In this document: positions 36,690-49,145 of the stretch, one piece after another | Layout of the letters: each line of letters opens with the position of its first letter | How positions within the stretch are numbered: the stretch's first letter is position 1 | Assembly (NCBI GenBank): GCA_026008535.1 | Contig: BRKX01000018.1 | Location: forward strand, 16,872,088 to 16,936,087 | Direction: 5' to 3' | Origin: Perilla frutescens | Taxonomy: Eukaryota > Streptophyta > Magnoliopsida > Lamiales > Lamiaceae | Length of the DNA: 64,000 nucleotides | Position numbers and translations under genes: made by a program | The notes under the pieces: model-generated | The model's database searches: none | What the model was told of the DNA's origin: nothing | The model's input: the letters and a program-made list of their open reading frames with translations, nothing else

Positions 36690-37333
36690 GCGGTCATTTC
36701 GTGATCAAAATAAATTTGTTCTCTTGTACCCACAGCGAGCGTAGCTAGCTATGAGTAAGGGTCAATCTCTCAGAGAGCCGATGTGATTTCACTTCAAGTC
36801 ACCAATCATAAAGGGGGTTTATATTGTGTTGACTTGACGGCAATTTAAATCTGCAAAAGTAAACAAAATAAACATCAAATAACAAAAGTTTTCAAAATTT
36901 GAACCAGAATCCAGTTTAAACCACACTCACTTGATCATGGGCACACCGATCTTCCTACATAATTAAGTCACCTAGTTATAGAGACCGGATTCCTCGCTAC
37001 GTCTCATTATTCATCCTTTCAGAATAGATTTAAAAGTGATTCCTCTTTGATTAAACCCCTAACCTATCACCCACCTCCCGGTTCCCCTAAGAGATGTAAA
37101 TTAATAGACAACATTGTGCCCTAGACAAAACTGAGTTTGTTGTGTTTACTGATTTCTCATGTACCCACAACAACCCACCAAATTCCCAGTTACCATTGGA
37201 TTAACACACAATCACGATTCATTAATCCGTTTAATTTTGATGTGCCTGTTACAACTAAAGAATGATTAGCCACATTAGCCATATTAAACACATGCTCACT
37301 TGGAACAAATACAAAATTCGACAAAAACTTATT
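36690..37333 (-). repeat. Older LTR remnant, left part (split by nested Athila element)
   Basis: Aligns with the LTR at 33164-34560 ('gcggtcatttcgtgatcaaaataaa', 'gtagctagctatgagtaagggtc'). It is interrupted at 37333 by the Athila-type element and resumes at 49146, where 'cagcctcacgagtatttaa' matches 'aagcctcacggttcttata' near 33863. Confidence 0.7.
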
Positions 37334-38709
37334 TGGTGCATCATTTTTCACCAAAAATAAATGTTCCGACTTTCATCGGCAAGCCCACACTACAGAGTAT
37401 AGTGGTGAGCAGGATCATCTCCCAAAAGACTAGCGAGAACTACTCTTGACTTTCAGTCTGCGTGACCAAACTCCAGAAAAGGGTTTTGTGTGATTTATAC
37501 AGCAAAATAAATTAAATAATTAAATAAACAATTAGCGAAAATAATTGTGCAAAGAGAACGAATTTTAAATCAATAAAGGAAGGTATTTCGGATCCAACAA
37601 ACTCCACTCCACTTATAAAGACCGATCACAGATGCAAGAATTAATTAATCAAACCATGCAAATCAGTTATAGTCATCGAAGACGTTTCTGACATGACCTA
37701 ATCTCTCCATACGGTTTCGATAATTCAGAAGACGCTTCAGTAATTATTCTCTAATCGGTTGACAACTGTAAGAGATGCTCTTTAAGTTTAATGAACCGAA
37801 AGCAATGAACACAAGAGAGACCTGATTCTTAATCTTACAAACTCTGACGCAGGACTGTAAAATTAACTCTGTTATTCCCCTAGTTTTGAGAAACCGTTTT
37901 ACCACTGTTCAAACCTATTCCAAAATTATGTATGGATGATTTAACTGGCTTATAATTAATCTCAACCTACCAAATATTTGCAACTATTCGATAGACTTAG
38001 AATAATTATCAATTCAAAATCCAAGAACAACAGGTACGTGCATCAATTAATTAGGAACGAACAATTACATCTCACAGTTTGTATAAGTGGAGCTTCATCG
38101 TCGTCACCGGAATACGAGTAAATTAGCTAACTTGCATGCTGGAATCGAGCAACAAGAAATTGTATATTTGCGCGATGATGATAACGAAGTAGAGGAAAAA
38201 TTGAAATCTGAATTAAAACCTTTCAACTTGCTGTGTTCCTTCGTCCAGAGCGTGTGTGTGTGTCCAATTAAAACTAGCATCCTAATATATATCTATAAAC
38301 CATAAAAAGATAGAGTTCTAATAGGAAATAAAATCCTAATCTAGGTAAATCCCATGCAAAAGCCTCCTAAAGGCGGTGGAAAGAGTTCTTCCGCGTCCAG
38401 GTTTAATTGTGGGCCTAAAGTTGGGTTCAGCAAGCCCAAAACGCGTATCCAGTCCAGCTTCTAGAATTTTCGCTCTGGATTTCCAGCTGCAAGGCCTTAC
38501 GGCTGGATCTGCTCAGACTTGAACTTTGCCCCTTTCTTCACTTAAATCTTTTTGCACTAAAAACATGCCCCTTTTCTCCATCTTTGAAACATATGCCTAC
38601 ACTACTCAACAAACACATCATTCTACCAATATACACAAATATAGGGCAATTAACTAGGAGAAAATGCATCAAAAGATAGTAATAAAAATAAGTAGAATAC
38701 GTCCTATAA
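37334..38709 (-). repeat. 3' LTR of the Athila-type element
   Basis: 1376 bp. On the plus strand it starts TGGTGCATCATT. Its outer base pair is intact, but on the minus strand the expected TG start reads TT (compare TGATAGGACG in the partner LTR). Roughly 50-60 differences from the 5' LTR, most of them transitions. Confidence 0.95.
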
Positions 38710-38726
38710 AATCCTCCCACACTTAA
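38710..38726 (-). promoter_or_regulatory. Polypurine tract (second-strand primer)
   Basis: On the minus strand AAGTGTGGGAGGATT lies directly before the 3' LTR, the position and composition expected for the plus-strand DNA primer of Athila-type elements. Confidence 0.7.
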
Positions 38727-40152
38727 CCCTTGCTCGTCCTCGAGCAACACAAACAAGAACAGAAAACAGACTTCAAAATGGATAAATGACTAAGTATCAA
38801 CTTCTCAAATCAATGCGAATTCAGAGTATGAGCTGTTATAAACCATTCCACAAACCACCAACCAAATTTGTTCAAGAACATGCCAAAATTTTGTCAATCA
38901 AGTTAAAATCATGCTTATCAATCCAGCCTCACCGAGACTCACTCATCATCACTCAAAGAAATCAGGTCAGGAGGCTATCTACTCAAAAGTCATGGCTAGT
39001 TATTTTCAGCATAGAATTACTCATTTGTCATCAAAATTGCCACTCTTCAAGTTCATCAAAAATCAAAAGGTCTTTTCCTCTTTGGTTGTAATGGGGTTCA
39101 GGTTCATGAGGTAGGGTGTTTTTGGATAAAGTGGCTAAATAAAGATGGAAAATGCAAGTATAAGCATGAATGTCTCTGGAGAGCACGACTGCAACCAATT
39201 TTCTTTCAAACCAACATGAGGCTTATTCCAAAGTGTGAGCACATTGAGTTTTGCTCTTCTCCTCATCCTACTCCTCAATCTTTTTCTTGGTTTTTTCCCT
39301 TTTTTTTTATGAAGCTGCGCTTCTTTATTTCTTTTATCTCTCTTTTTTTTTTGGAGGAGCAGGATGTGAGTATTCATGTTTCTTCTTTTAGCCCTCAATT
39401 CATTCAATAATGCAGCTCAAACATCAATTCATACAATACTTGCATTTTTCTGAGGACAAAAACATGCCAAAAGAAAGGCTAAGGCTCATTTATAGTGGCT
39501 GCAATTAATAAAATTGGATTTTTTAGGCTCAAGGTGGCTCACTAATTGACAACGAACGGGCAGGGCGTTTTGTTTTGGGCCAGTAGCTCGGGTATCCCTA
39601 ATGCCTTAATCATATTTGCGAATGAAATCAAAGGTGGCAACAAAGTGGCAGCAAAGCAATTCAAGCATCAAATAACATAATCAGACAACACTCATCAAGA
39701 AACTTCGAGCTATTCTTAATGCATGCTCATAGGCTCAAAAACTCACAATTTTGTAGGCTCAAAAAGTTTTGATTGAAAGCAAAACTCATCATTCAAGACT
39801 TCATCCAAAACATGGCATATTCTATCACAAAATCAACCTCTCATCCAGACAAACCAATCACAGCCCAAAACTCCTCAAACTCATCAAGTTGGCAGTCAAC
39901 ACTTAGTCAAATTCCCAACAAAATCACAATCAAACGACTCAAATAAAACCTATTTGTTTTGCTTTCTTTGATTTTTTTTTATTTTTCTTTTTATCAAACA
40001 GAAACCACTAAGACACCCCCCACACTTGAAAGACACAGGGTCCTCACTGTGAGAAAGGTAGAAACAAAAACTCAAGAACACACAAATAAAAAAAAACATG
40101 CAGAAACAACTCAAAAAATGAAAAACGAGGTAAAAGGAGGGGGAAAAGAGGA
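38727..40152 (-). other. Athila 3' non-coding region
   Basis: About 1.4 kb between ORF3 and the polypurine tract, without a credible reading frame; CT-rich patches near 39250-39370. Athila elements normally carry a long untranslated stretch here. Confidence 0.6.
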
Positions 40153-41652
40153 CTAACTCTGATCCGCCAGATGGCGGATCACTTGCTCCATTACATCAAG
40201 ACGGCCATCAATTTCCTCCAGTTGTTGGCTGAGACTAGCCTCAAGCCGGGCAGTAGCAGTCGTGATCAGAGCCTCGATCGCCAAGAGGAGGGAGGTCGCA
40301 ATGTTACCTACAAAAACAGAGAGACTCGGGCCTTCGATGCCCGATCGAGTCAACTGGTATTGCCCTTGGGCATTCACAAACAAAAGTTTCATGGAAACAT
40401 AGTCATCAAGGTGAAAAAGAGTAGCAGGCAAAGGTTCGGGATCAGTCAGAGGAATATGGAGCCTTTCGGCCAACAACGTCACAAAGCAACCAAGCGGGGC
40501 TTGACAGAGCGAGTGATTAGCACTAAAATGCCACTGTCGAGCCAGCCAATACCCAAAATTGACCTTGGTCTCAGAAAACAAACAATCAAGCAGGAATAAC
40601 TCTTGCACAGTAACCATACTTATCATATCCAACCGATCAAACACATTTGCGGCTAAAAACATATGACATAGCCTAAGTGCATCATCTTTCAAGTGAGCTC
40701 CTTTAGATGAGTGAGAGTTATAGCTATCATCAATAGACAAGTTTGTCCAAATTTTGTTAGCAGTTTTGGAAAAGGCAGAAGGCGTATCACAAAGAGAAAA
40801 CTTGTAAGCATCTTCCAGCACAGATTCATCAGATTCACAACCAACAACTATATTCAGATTTGTCACAGACATATGGAATTTCCTACCACCCAAAGAGAAC
40901 ACAATCGCATGCTTATCCTCGAGCCCCCTCGAGGTATCAAAATCATAGGAAGATAAAAACTCAAGCATTAAATCACGATGAACAAATACTGACACCTCAA
41001 GCAATCTAGACCATCCTATTCCCGCAAACAACTCCTTAATTCTATCATTCACACCAAGCACAGAAATGTGGTCCCAATCGAAAAAGCGCGCACCGACGAG
41101 AACACGGTGAGTGTTCGCTTCGGTGCGGCGCTGTACCTCAGTCGGTGGTAGAAAAGCCGGTGGAGCAGAACTTGTGGAAGCCTTCAGAGCCTTGCCCTTT
41201 GTCCCCTTCTTCGAGGCTTTGACCGGGAGTGATTGAGGCGGCTGGTGTGAGGCAGGGGATAGGTCGGTTGCGATCTCAGATGGAGGAGGTGAGGCAGGTG
41301 GCGGCGAAACAGCGGACGGAGGGCTCGCGCGGGAGGTCAAGATAGCCGGAGAAGATGGCGGGGAGGAAGGAGCGACGATCTGCGGTGGTGAGGTTGTGGT
41401 GGAGGGCCGCCTTCTCTTGGCGGTGGCGGAAGAGTCACCTACGGTCTGGCACTTCGAGCGGTGGAGGAAAGGCGGAGGTTGGTTGAGTTCAGGGAGGTTG
41501 TCAGTCGGAGATGGTGGAGGCGTTGGGACCGGTGTTGGTGGCGGCGAGGCCTCTTGTTACGGTGGTTCCTCCATGGTAGTTGGAAGTGGAGACGCTGGGA
41601 CGGAGGCGGAGTTTGCCGGTCGCTTTACTGTCGAAGTGGGCTTCTTTTCCAT
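40153..41652 (-). pseudogene. ATHILA-type ORF3, one premature stop
   Basis: From ATG at 41652 to the stop at 40153 the frame is 499 codons long with a single interruption, TAA at 41557-41559 (codon 32). The first 160 residues are Pro/Ser/Thr-rich with basic patches. The rest resembles the plant ATHILA ORF family (RFFDWDHISVLGV, ELFAGIGW, LMLEFLSSYDF, LCHMFLAANVF). The C-terminal 60 residues look coiled-coil-like (LEASLSQQLEEIDGRLDVMEQ). It lies downstream of integrase, the env-like ORF position, but I see no signal peptide or convincing transmembrane segment. It is much better preserved than gag-pol. Function is unknown. Confidence 0.8.
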
Positions 41653-42136
41653 AGTGGTCGACGACGGATATGATCGGAGAAGTGGTCGGCGACTGGCGGT
41701 TATGGCGAAGGCAGGAAGACGAACCGGTGGTGTAACTTCTGCAAAATGGGGTAAAAATTTTAAAAGATTGTGAAATTAACTAAGGCATGGGTGAAATTAG
41801 AATTGAGGGTTAGGGCTTTGAAGAAAAAAATTCCCAAATTAACTATGGGCATTTTGCAATTAAGTCCCTGCAGAAAAGAAATTGCCGAATCACCCCCCCA
41901 CTCTTGAATTTGGCGGTTAATCCCAAAACCACCCCCTTTGCTGCTGAATGCCCTTGCAGCTTGTAGTTTGGATTCATGTTTTTTTTTGTTTTTTTTTCGA
42001 TACAAAAATACGCAAGAATTAAAACGAAAAGAAAAATACGGAAATTGAAAAATAAAAGGAATAAAAGAACAAGAAATTGAGTTGCCTCCCGAGAAGCGCC
42101 TTTAGTTAACGTCGAAGGCTCGACGGAGTGTTGCGG
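41653..42136 (-). other. Spacer between integrase and ORF3
   Basis: Non-coding on the element's strand. Near 42080-42110 it contains 'gcgcttctcgggaggcaac' (minus strand), a phrase I associate with the post-pol region of Athila/Tat elements. The plus-strand frame at 41396-41773 is the complement of ORF3 and is not a gene. Confidence 0.55.
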
Positions 42137-45100
42137 CTAGTTGTGGATCATTGGGGCTGCAAGATCAACCCCATCAAAACTTGCAAAGGTGGTCTCGGCA
42201 CAATATGGCTTGAGCAACTGACCGTTCACCTTTAACACTTTTTGAGTATCAAGACTGCGAATTTCCACAGCACCATGTGGACTGACATTCACAACTTTAA
42301 AAGGCCCCATCCAGCGAGACTTGAGTTTACCGGGCATGAGGCGGAGGCGAGCATTGAAAAGTAACACTTTCTGCCCAACCTCAAAAGTTTTCCTCCGGAT
42401 ATATTTGTCGTACAATAGTTTGGTACGATCCTTGTAGTAGCTTGCACTGTCATATGCTTCCAAACGGATTTCCTCGAGCTCTTGCAATTGATAGTGTCGT
42501 TCATGGCTGGCCAGTCGAGGATCCCAATTGCATTGTTTCACAGCCTAAAAATCTCGATGCTCCAGCTCCACTGAAAGGTGGCACTGTTTCCCAAAAATCA
42601 GATGATAAGGGGACATCCCGATAGGCGTTTTGAAAGCAGTGTGGTAAGCCCATGCGGCATCATCTAGCCGCAGACTCCAGTCCTTGCGGTGTGGGCATAC
42701 GGTTTTCTCCAGAATGTTTTTGATCTCACGATTAGACACTTCAGCCTGGCCATTGGACTGCGGGTGATATGCCGTGGCAACTCGATGGGTGACTCCATAC
42801 TTCTTGAAAAGAGCTTCCAAGGTTCGATTACAAAAGTGCGTGCCTTGGTCACTGATGATAGCTCGAGGAACACCAAAGCGTTAAAAAATTTGTGCCTTGA
42901 GGAATTTGGCAACGACTTTAGAATCATTGGTTTGGGTAACTTTGACTTCGACCCACTTGGAAACGTAGTTGACGGCTAACAAGATGTAGGAGTAGCCGAA
43001 AGAGCTTGGAAACGGGCCCATGAAATCCATGCCCCAAACATCAAAGATCTCGCAGATCAAGATTGGAACTTGAGGCATCTCATTCTTCGAAGAAATGTTA
43101 CCGAGGTGTTGGCAACGATTGCAGTTCTTGCAACAGAAGTAGGCGTCCTTGAAGATTGTTTCCCAATAAAAACCGCAGTCTAAGACCTTGCGGGCGGTTC
43201 TCCTTGGCCCCAAGTGACCGCCACATGCGTGGGCATGACAGAAGCTCAGGATAGATGGAATCTCAACCTCGGGAATACATCGTCGAATGACTTGATCGGC
43301 ACAAGTTTTCCACAAATAAGGCTCGTCCCAGATGAAATACTTGGCTTGACTCTTCAATTTGTTCTTTTTGGCAGATTTAATGCCCTTGGGATAAATTCCA
43401 GTGGTGAGAAAATTAACCAAATCAGCATACCAGGGTGCCCTTTCCACAGCGGCAAGTAGAAGCTCATTTGGAAAATCGTCCGGTATGGGCATACCGTCGG
43501 ATTCTGTCAACAGCCTACTCAAATGGTCAGCGACATTATTCTCGGCTCCCTTTTTGTCTTTAATCTCCAAATCAAATTCTTGTAGAAGGAGAATCCAATG
43601 AATTAGCCGTGGTTTAGACTCCTTTTTGGACAGTAGATACTTGAGGGCGACATGATCAGTGTACACCACAACCTTGGATCTGACAAGATAGGATCGAAAT
43701 TTCTCACAAGTAAAAACCACGGCTAGAAGTTCTTTTTCAGTAGTTGTGTAGTTGCACTGAGCCGGGTTGAGAGTCTTTGAAGCATAGTAAATGACGTGAC
43801 TCTGTTTCTCAATCTTTTGCCCGAGGACAGCTCCAATAGCATAGTCACTTACGTCGCACATGAAGCTCGAATGGAAGTCCCCACTGTGGTGGCTGAATTA
43901 TGGGCGCCGAGGTCAGTTTCTCTTTCAACAAATCAAAAGCTTCCTTACACTTGTCATCAAAGACGAAAGGTGCGTCTTTCTACAACAACTTAGTCATGGG
44001 TTGAGCTAGCTTCGAGAAATCCTGAATGAAGCGACGGTAGAAGCCGGCATGGCCTAAGAAGGCTCGAATTTCTTTCTCAGTGGATGGATACGGCAGCTTG
44101 GTGATCAAGTCAATTTTTGCTCTATCAACTTCAATGCCTTTTGCAGATATGACATGTCCGAGCACAATTCCTTGTTGCACCATAAAGTGACACTTCTCGA
44201 AATTCAAGACCAAGTCGGTCTCAACACACCAGTGAAGGACTTTGTCTAAATGCTCCATACATTGCTCAAACGAGTCTTCATGAACTGTAAAATCATCCAT
44301 AAAAATCTCGATGCAGCTCTCTATCAAGTCGGAAAAGATACTCATCATACACCGTTGGAAAGTGCCCGGGGCATTGCACAATCCAAATGGCATCTTTCGG
44401 CATGCAAATGTCCCAAATGGATAAGTAAAGATCGTCTTTTCCTGGTCTTCTTGGGCCACAAAAATCTGAAAATAGCCTGAATAGCCGTCGAGGAAGCAGA
44501 AATAGGATTTTCCAGCTAATCTTTCGAGCATCTCATCAATAAAGGGCAACGGGAAGTGGTCTTTGCGTGTAGCATCATTCAACTTCCTGAAGTCGATGCA
44601 CATTCGCCAACCAGTCTACAATCTCATTGGTATTAATTCTTTGCTTTCATTCTTCACGAGCTGGAATCCAGACTTCTTTGGAACAACGTGCACTGGGCTA
44701 ACCCAAACACTGTCGGAGATGGGGTAAATGATTCCCAATTGGAGCAACTTCAGAATCTCTTTCAATACCACTTCCTTCATCACCGGGTTTAATTTTCTCT
44801 GAGGATCTCGGGATGCTTTATGATTCTCTTCAAGAAATATGCGGTGCATGCAGATGTCGGGGCTGATCCTCTTGATGTCAGCGAGAGTCCAGCCGATAGC
44901 ATCTCTGTGCTTCTTCAAAACAGTAACAAGTTGTGTTTCCTGCTCTGCGGTAAGGTCTTTACTCACGATTACGGGTAAGGTATCTGCTTCCCCCAGGTAG
45001 GCATACTTCAGGTGCTCGGGAAGGACTTTCAATTCTAGAGTCGGGGCCTTCACATGAGATGGAAGAATGAGCTCCGTGTTAGTCGGCAAGGGCAGACGGC

Positions 45101-46142
45101 CTGCTGAATTTCTGGTAGGAAACTCTTCTGCTGCATAAAGATGCTGAATGATTTCTCGGATCTCTTTTTCCTCTTCCGAATCTGCAATGTGTTCGGGTAT
45201 CCCTCCAAAGAGAACCTGCTCTAATTTGTCATCCCTGAAATTGCGCTCAACAAAATCATCAGTAATGGAATCGATAATATCAACCATAAATAGAGCCTCG
45301 GGATCTTCTACATGCTTCATTGCTTCGAATATATTAAATGTGACAACATCCCCATCAAATTCGAAACTCATCATTCCCTTATCAACATCAATCTTTGTTC
45401 GTGCAGTTTTCATAAATGGGCGGCCTAAAAGAATTAATGATCTATGTGCAGAGAATGCATCATCCATGTCAACGATGTAGAAATCAACAGAAAAAATCAA
45501 CTCATTCACCTTGACTAAGACATCCTCTACTACACCTCTAGGGTATACATTGGACTTATCAGCCAATTGAATGATGACTCGAGTATCTTTCATAGAACCC
45601 AACTGTAACTCCTTGTAAACAGAGAAAGGCATAACATTGATGGAAGCTCCTAAGTCTAACATGACTTTCTCTACCTTTTTACTCCCAATGATGCATGGGA
45701 TAGTGAACATACTTGGGTCTCGACACTTTTGAGGCAACTTTCGCTGAATAATAGCTGAGACATTTTCTCCTACCTTGATTTTTGCATCCCTTCCATATCG
45801 TATTTTCTTGGCACACAGTTCCTTCAAGAACTTTGCGTATCTAGGGACTTGCTTGATGGCATCAATCAGAGATAGGTTGATCTCGACTTTCTTGAAAAGC
45901 TTGAATATCTCTTTCTCATCTTCCTCTTTCTTGTGCCTGGCTAACCTAGAAGGAAAAGGAGCTGTATTAATAGGGTTAGGATTTTTAGACAAAATCTGTA
46001 CCTCATTAGGAGCAAGTTGTGCGGCAGGTTGTGTGCCCTTAGCGTTGGGTCTGTCTTCAGCTTCTGCAGTTTGCCCACACGGTGTGTGGTTGTGCTTCTG
46101 TTCCTCAACCGCTACTAACTCTTTTCCACTCCGAAGAGTCAC
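42137..46142 (-). pseudogene. Athila pol: protease, RT, RNase H, integrase
   Basis: Domains in order on the minus strand: retropepsin (MLDLGASINVMP, about 45640; LILLGRPFMKTA, about 45410); reverse transcriptase (WRMCIDFRKLN; YSGYFQI; FMDDF near 44290, where most relatives have Y/FVDD); RNase H (MCDVSDYAIG, YTTTEKELLAV, YTDHVALKYL, VADHLSRL); integrase with an HHCC finger (HAHACGGHLG...CCKNCNRCQ) and DDE residues in WGMDFMGPF, IISDQGTHF and NGQAEVSNREIK. Breaks: stops at 44616-44618, 43980-43982, 42881-42883 and 42545-42547, and a frameshift near 43865. It is one polyprotein with gag, separated only by a TAG at 46176-46178. Inactive as it stands. Confidence 0.93.
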
Positions 46143-47667
46143 ATCACTGACATTTCCTCTCAGGTTCTGCTCGGCCTAAGATGGGAGTTTCCCGGTATGC
46201 CCTTGCAGTTTGTTCAATTGAGTGGCAAGCTGGGTGATCTGTGTGCCCATACTGTCCAAGGCGGCTTGCGTCTTTTGCTGAAAGGCCTTTTGGCTCTGTG
46301 CCAAGCTACTCACTAGGTTGGTGCTTTGCTCCAGAATTTTCATGATCTCACTCATAGATGGTGTGGAGCGGTCTGCGTGGGCATACGGCTCACCCCTTGG
46401 GGGTCTCGGCGGTAAATCTCTTGCTGCGGGCTGATCTCCAGGCTGTCTCCAACGGAAATTCGGATGATCTCTCCAACCGGGATTGTAGGAATTGGAGTAA
46501 GGATCATTATTCCGCTTCCTCCTAAAATTATCTCCTCGCGAGGCATCATAATTGATTCCTCTGAAAGCATCTTGTTGTGCATCACCCGATCCATAACAAG
46601 CATGTTCAGTGGATGGCTCATGCAAATTGGGACACTCATCAGTGAAGTGTCCGTTCTCGGAACATACTCCGCAGTGGTTTGGCCTTGTGTGCGCCACAGC
46701 AAGGCCTCGGACCAAAGAAGTGAGAGCATCAATCTTTTCATTCACGCCCGATCCTTCAGCTCGGTCAATTGCCCTTACAGGTCGATGTCTACCTTCGTCT
46801 TCTTCTTCGTACTGCTGTCCTCCAGAAGCCATATCTATGATGAGCTGTTTGGCCTCACCGAGGGTTTTGTTGGTAAGGAATCCCCCGCTAGCTGCATCGA
46901 TGATTTTCCTATCAAAAGAAGACATGCCACGGTAAAAGTAATTAGTCAGCAGCTGATAATCAGTGAATCCATGGTCCGGGCATTTGCGGCAAAGTTGTTG
47001 AAATCTCTCTCAGTATTCAGCTAAGCTTTCATTTGATTTTTGTTTGATGCTGTTGATAGCCATTCTCAGATTGGCAGCTCGAGTCTCAGGGAAAGAACTT
47101 TCGCATGAACTGTCCTTCTAATTCTGCCCATGTGGTGATAGATTCTGGTGGCAAATCAAACAACCAATCTCTCGCATTTCCCTGCAAAGTGTGAGAAAAA
47201 GTAAGTAACCTTAGGTTATTAGCAGTAAAACCAATAGGTCTTAAAGTTGAGCACACGAGATCAAATTCAGACAAATGCTTGTGTGCACTTTCTCTCGGTA
47301 GATCACCAAACTTCGGTAACACTTGGATGAATGCAGGTCAGATCTCCGCATTGTTGGCAATCGGGGGCAGCACGATGCAGATGGGTCTGTTACTCCGAAG
47401 GTGACCGATTTCCCTGATGAAGGGCTCCTGTTCGGGCCCTGGATCAGCTACGTTGGCATGGATGAGGGCTCTTCCTGCGGCAAGGCCTTGCGGGTTCGGT
47501 GGTGGATTTTCATTATTGGCCATGTCGAAAAGTTAACCAATACCGAGAGTGTCTTGTTCAAATTCGAGAGCCTTGGTAGACTCCTTGGCAGCTTTCCTCA
47601 ATCGGTGTAACGTTCTCTCTGGCTCTGGATCGAACTCTAAATCTTTTTCTGCGGAGGAATGGGTCAT
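46143..47667 (-). pseudogene. Athila gag
   Basis: The frame starts at ATG 47667 with an acidic/basic N-terminus (MTHSSAEKDLEF) 77 bp inside the PBS. It continues through the capsid-like core (FSHTLQGNARDWLFDLPP, TTWAELEGQFMRKFFP) to a CCHC zinc knuckle (CGVCSENGHFTDEC, about 46640) and a Gln-rich region. Interruptions: TAA 47533-47535, TGA 47338-47340, a one-base frameshift near 47088, TGA 47010-47012 and TAG 46176-46178. The stops are at codons where relatives have Gln, Arg or Trp, pointing to C-to-T decay. Confidence 0.9.
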
Positions 47668-47743
47668 GTACCAGAAAAATTAAAAATAAAATAAAGTAAA
47701 TAACAAACTGAAAATTTCGAGTAATCACTACTTTTAGAACTGA

Positions 47744-47761
47744 TCCCCGGCAACGGCGCCA
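47744..47761 (-). promoter_or_regulatory. Primer-binding site, tRNA-Asp
   Basis: On the minus strand TGGCGCCGTTGCCGGGGA lies five bases inside the 5' LTR. It is complementary to the 3' end of plant tRNA-Asp(GTC), the usual primer of Athila elements. Confidence 0.93.
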
Positions 47762-47766
47762 AAATT

Positions 47767-49140
47767 TGGTGCGTCATTTTTCACCAAAACTAAATGTTCC
47801 GACTTTCGTCGACAAGCCCACACTGCAGAGTACAGTGGCGAGCAGAATCGCCTCCCAAAGGACCAGCGAGAACTACTCTTGACTTTCAGTCTGCGTGACC
47901 AAACTCCAGAAAAGGGTTTTGTGTGATTTATATAGCAAAATAAATTAAATAATTAAATAAACAATTAGCGAAAATAATTGTGCAGAGAGAATGAATTTTA
48001 AATCAATAAAGGAAGGTATTCCGGATCCAACAAACTCCACTCCACTTATAAAGACCGATCACAGATGCAAGAATTAATTAATCAAACCATGCAAATCAGT
48101 TATAGTCATCGAAGACGCTTCTGACATGACCTAATCTCTCCATACGGTTTCGATAATTAAGAAGACGCTTCATTAATTATTCTTTAATCGGTTGACAATT
48201 GTAAGAGACGCTCTTTAAGTTTAATGAACCGAAAGCAATGAACACAAGAGAGACCTGAGTCTTAATCTTACAAACTCTGACGCAGGACTATAAAATTAAC
48301 TCTGTTATTCCCCTAGTTTTAAGCAACCGTTTTACCACTGTTCAAACCTATTCCACAATTACGTATAGATGATTTAACTGGTTTGTAATTAATCTCAACC
48401 TACCAAATATTTGCAACTATTCGATAGACTTAGAATAATTATCAATTCAAAATCGAAGAACAACAGGTACATGCATCAATTAATTAGGAATGAACAATTA
48501 GATCTCACAGTTCGTATAAGTGGAGCTTCGTCGTCGTCACCGGAATACGAGCAAATTAGCTAACTTGCATGCTGGAATCGAGCAACAAGAAATTGTATAT
48601 TTGTGCGATGATGATAACGAAGTAGAGGAGGAATTGAAATCTGAATTAAAACCGTTCAACTTGTTGTGTTCCTTCGTCCGGAGCGTGTGTGTGTCCAATT
48701 AAAACTAGCATCCTAATATATATCTATAAACCATAAAAAGATAGAGTTCTAATGGGAAATAAAATCCTAATCTAGGTAAATCCCATGCAAAAGACTCCTA
48801 AAGGCGGTGGAGAGAGTTCTTCCGCGTCCAAGTTTAATTGTGGGCCGAAAGTTGGGTTCAGCAAGCCCAAAACGCGTATCCAGTCCAGCTTCTAGAATTT
48901 TCGCTCTGGATTTCCAGCTGCAAGGCCTTACGGCTGGATCTGCTCAGACTTGAACTTTGCCCCTTTCTTCACTTAAATATTTTTGCACCAAAAACATGCC
49001 CCTTTTCTCCATCTTTGAAACATATCCCTACACCACTCAACAAACACATCATTCTACCAATATACATAAATATAGGGCAATTAATTAGGAGAAAATGCAT
49101 CAAAAGATAGTAATAAAAACAAATAGAATACGTCCTATCA
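47767..49140 (-). repeat. 5' LTR of the Athila-type element
   Basis: 1374 bp. On the minus strand it runs from TGATAGGACG to GCACCA. It would contain the element's promoter; no single TATA box stands out enough to assign. Confidence 0.95.
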
Positions 49141-49145
49141 TTATT

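Larger units (their letters stand above)
37334..49140 (-). mobile_element. Athila-type Ty3/gypsy retrotransposon with TSD
   Basis: An 11.8 kb element lying on the minus strand. LTRs at 37334-38709 and 47767-49140 are about 96% identical by eye. The target duplication TTATT is perfect (37329-37333 and 49141-49145). The PBS matches tRNA-Asp. Order on the minus strand: 5' LTR, PBS, gag, protease, RT, RNase H, integrase, a spacer, ORF3 of the ATHILA type, a long 3' non-coding region, polypurine tract and 3' LTR. It is inserted into an older LTR, giving a clear nesting order. All coding regions contain nonsense changes, so it is non-autonomous. Confidence 0.96.

Noticed and set aside
41396..41773. 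125-codon Gly/Trp/Val-rich plus-strand frame
   Set aside because: It is the complement of the Pro/Ser-rich start of Athila ORF3 and has no independent support.
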